A DNA stretch of 6,989 nucleotides from an uncultured Collinsella sp. GTDB taxonomy: Bacteria; Actinomycetota; Coriobacteriia; Coriobacteriales; Coriobacteriaceae. The notes beneath the pieces are model-generated. The model was not told where the DNA came from. It saw only the letters and a list, made by a program, of their open reading frames with translations, and did not search any database. Within the stretch, counting starts at the first letter, position 1. The number at the start of each line of letters is the position of its first letter. Positions 6,005 to 6,989 of the stretch are shown here, in pieces. The DNA lies in the NCBI GenBank assembly GCA_902464965.1, contig CABQLI010000091.1, positions 1 through 6,989 on the forward strand. The letters run 5' to 3'. The translations under genes were made by a program, and so were the position numbers.

Positions 6005-6777
6005 TAGAAGTCCTCCTCTTCATCCTCGGCAACCGCCTGCGGACCGGCCGAGCCCTCGCGGAAGGCCAGGAGCAGCGCGACGCAGATAGCGGCAGCGGCA
6101 ACACCGACAACGTCCATCTTGAGGTAGATGACCATAATGAATCCCAGGAACAGCCAGGGAAGAAGCTTGTTGTCGCCCATGGTCCTAATAAGAAGAGCGA
6201 AGCCGATGCAGACCATGACGCCGGACGCAACGTTAAGACCATCCATCACAAACTGCGGAATAGCGTTAAGCGCGTTGTTGATGAGGTCGGCACCAAAGAA
6301 CAGCGAGCAAAACACCAGCAGTGCAGACGGAATGCCAATCGACAGCGGCACGATGGTCAGATGGTACAGATTCGCCTTGGCAAGATCGCGATTTGCCATA
6401 GCGGTCTCAATCTTCTTGCAGGCAAAGGCACCCGGAACGGCGTAGCAGAAGTTGCGCCACACCTGAAGGAAGACGGAGACGGGAAGGGCGAGTGCGACGG
6501 CAGTTGCCGTGCCCGTACCCGTAATGACGGCAAACGCGCAGCCAAGCACGCCGGAAGCATAGACCTCGGGAGGAACCGCCGCACCGACCATGATGGCGCC
6601 CATGAACATGGACTCCAAAGCAGCGCCGACGATAACGCCCTGCTGGACATCGCCAAGGATCAAGCCAACGAACAGGCTCGTAAACAGCGGACGACCAAGC
6701 ATCGTAATGCCAAATAATTGCTCGTCCATGGACGCAATAAATGCGACCAGTGCAACTAAAAGATACTGGACAACCAT
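6004..6777 (-). CDS. PTS mannose-family (sorbose subfamily) transporter subunit IIC
   Basis: EIIC is the main membrane channel subunit that works with EIID. The 257-residue product is almost wholly hydrophobic, with several membrane helices. The family pattern near residues 25-72 is plain: GRPLFTSLFVGLILGD, GAALESMFMG and GAAVPPE. The C-terminus after the last helix is short and acidic (EDEEEDF). The ATG at 6777 is preferred over an in-frame TTG at 6786; a GGGG stretch about 8-12 bases before it is a modest ribosome binding site. The gene follows a partial SIS-type gene after an 81-base gap containing a perfect hairpin, and overlaps EIID by one base. EIIA and EIIB genes are not seen and probably lie upstream, beyond the right edge. 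Confidence 0.96.
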   Translation of the reverse strand: MVVQYLLVALVAFIASMDEQLFGITMLGRPLFTSLFVGLILGDVQQGVIVGAALESMFMGAIMVGAAVPPEVYASGVLGCAFAVITGTGTATAVALALPVSVFLQVWRNFCYAVPGAFACKKIETAMANRDLAKANLYHLTIVPLSIGIPSALLVFCSLFFGADLINNALNAIPQFVMDGLNVASGVMVCIGFALLIRTMGDNKLLPWLFLGFIMVIYLKMDVVGVAAAAICVALLLAFREGSAGPQAVAEDEEEDF

Positions 6778-6798
6778 TTCGATCAACCCCAGAAACAG

Positions 6799-6837
6799 GT
6801 CTGCAGGCGAGGCGTTCTGCGCAGCTCGCCTGCAGAC
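6799..6837 (-). repeat. Perfect 13-bp intercistronic hairpin upstream of EIIC
   Basis: GTCTGCAGGCGAG (6799-6811) and CTCGCCTGCAGAC (6825-6837) are perfect inverted copies, with an inner GCG/CGC pair closing a small loop. On the minus strand it falls between the stop at 6859 and the EIIC start. No T-run follows (CTGTTTCTGG), so it is not a classical terminator. It could protect or set the end of a processed mRNA, or partly attenuate EIIC/EIID expression. Confidence 0.7.
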
Positions 6838-6858
6838 AACCGCAGCAATTTGAGAGGA

Positions 6859-6989
6859 TTAGTAGTTCATCTGGTGATAGTAACGACGCGTGGTGAGCGG
6901 GTGGTTACGGACGTGCTCGAGATGGCAGCTCAGACGCTCGGTGATGGTGTAGGTGACCATCGGGGAGACGATCTTGCGGAACTCGGGGT
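6859..6989 (-). CDS. C-terminal end of a probable SIS-domain sugar isomerase/deglycase (FrlB/GfrF-like), partial
   Basis: Only the last 42 residues are in the window; the gene enters from the right edge and ends at TAA (6861-6859). The tail includes SPMVTYTITERLSCHLEHV and ends with NHPLTTRRYYHQMNY. A short helical stretch followed by a 'RRYY...Y' terminus is typical of SIS-domain proteins of the FrlB group (fructoselysine-6-phosphate deglycase), whose E. coli member, as I recall it, ends in a similar ERRYY...VEY. In Salmonella, the gfr operon pairs such deglycases with a mannose-family PTS for glucoselysine, which fits the EIIC and EIID genes downstream here. That the frame is coding is well supported; the SIS assignment is moderate, and the exact substrate is an inference. 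Other SIS aldose/ketose isomerases are possible. Confidence 0.6.
   Translation of the reverse strand, partial: PEFRKIVSPMVTYTITERLSCHLEHVRNHPLTTRRYYHQMNY

Overview
The window looks like chromosomal DNA of a high-GC Gram-positive gut bacterium. A Coriobacteriia member (Collinsella/Olsenella-like) is my best guess, from the GC-rich codon use, the strong purine Shine-Dalgarno sites and a mannose-family PTS operon. The taxon is an inference; no rRNA or other marker gene is present.

Layout, left to right. Positions 1-236 are ambiguous: a minus-strand reading frame runs off the left edge, and a terminator-like hairpin overlaps it. Then comes a row of small accessory genes: a DUF5710-type protein with two CxxC pairs (+, 237-923), a 94-residue zinc-ribbon-like protein (-, 962-1246), an HNH endonuclease with an SRA-like N-terminal part (-, 1369-2451; probably a modification-dependent restriction enzyme) and an unrecognised 163-residue protein (+, 2667-3158). 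A COG2865-type regulator follows (-, 3259-4725), with a Schlafen AlbA_2 domain, a GHKL-type ATPase domain and a C-terminal winged helix.

Upstream of that regulator is the most striking non-coding feature. Two roughly 76-bp arrays of TTATCTCTC direct repeats and GAGAGAT inverted copies share identical internal spacing (13, 18 and 24 bp) and lie exactly 165 bp apart. They bracket a good extended -10 promoter for the regulator gene. This looks like a duplicated multi-site operator, probably for autoregulation.

The right third is the distal end of a leftward PTS operon: a partial gene whose C-terminal tail resembles FrlB-like SIS-domain deglycases, an intercistronic perfect 13-bp hairpin, then EIIC and EIID of the mannose family with overlapping stop and start codons, closed by a clear intrinsic terminator (5077-5110). 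The SIS-like neighbour suggests uptake and cleavage of an Amadori product or amino sugar. EIIA and EIIB are not in the window and would be expected beyond its right edge.
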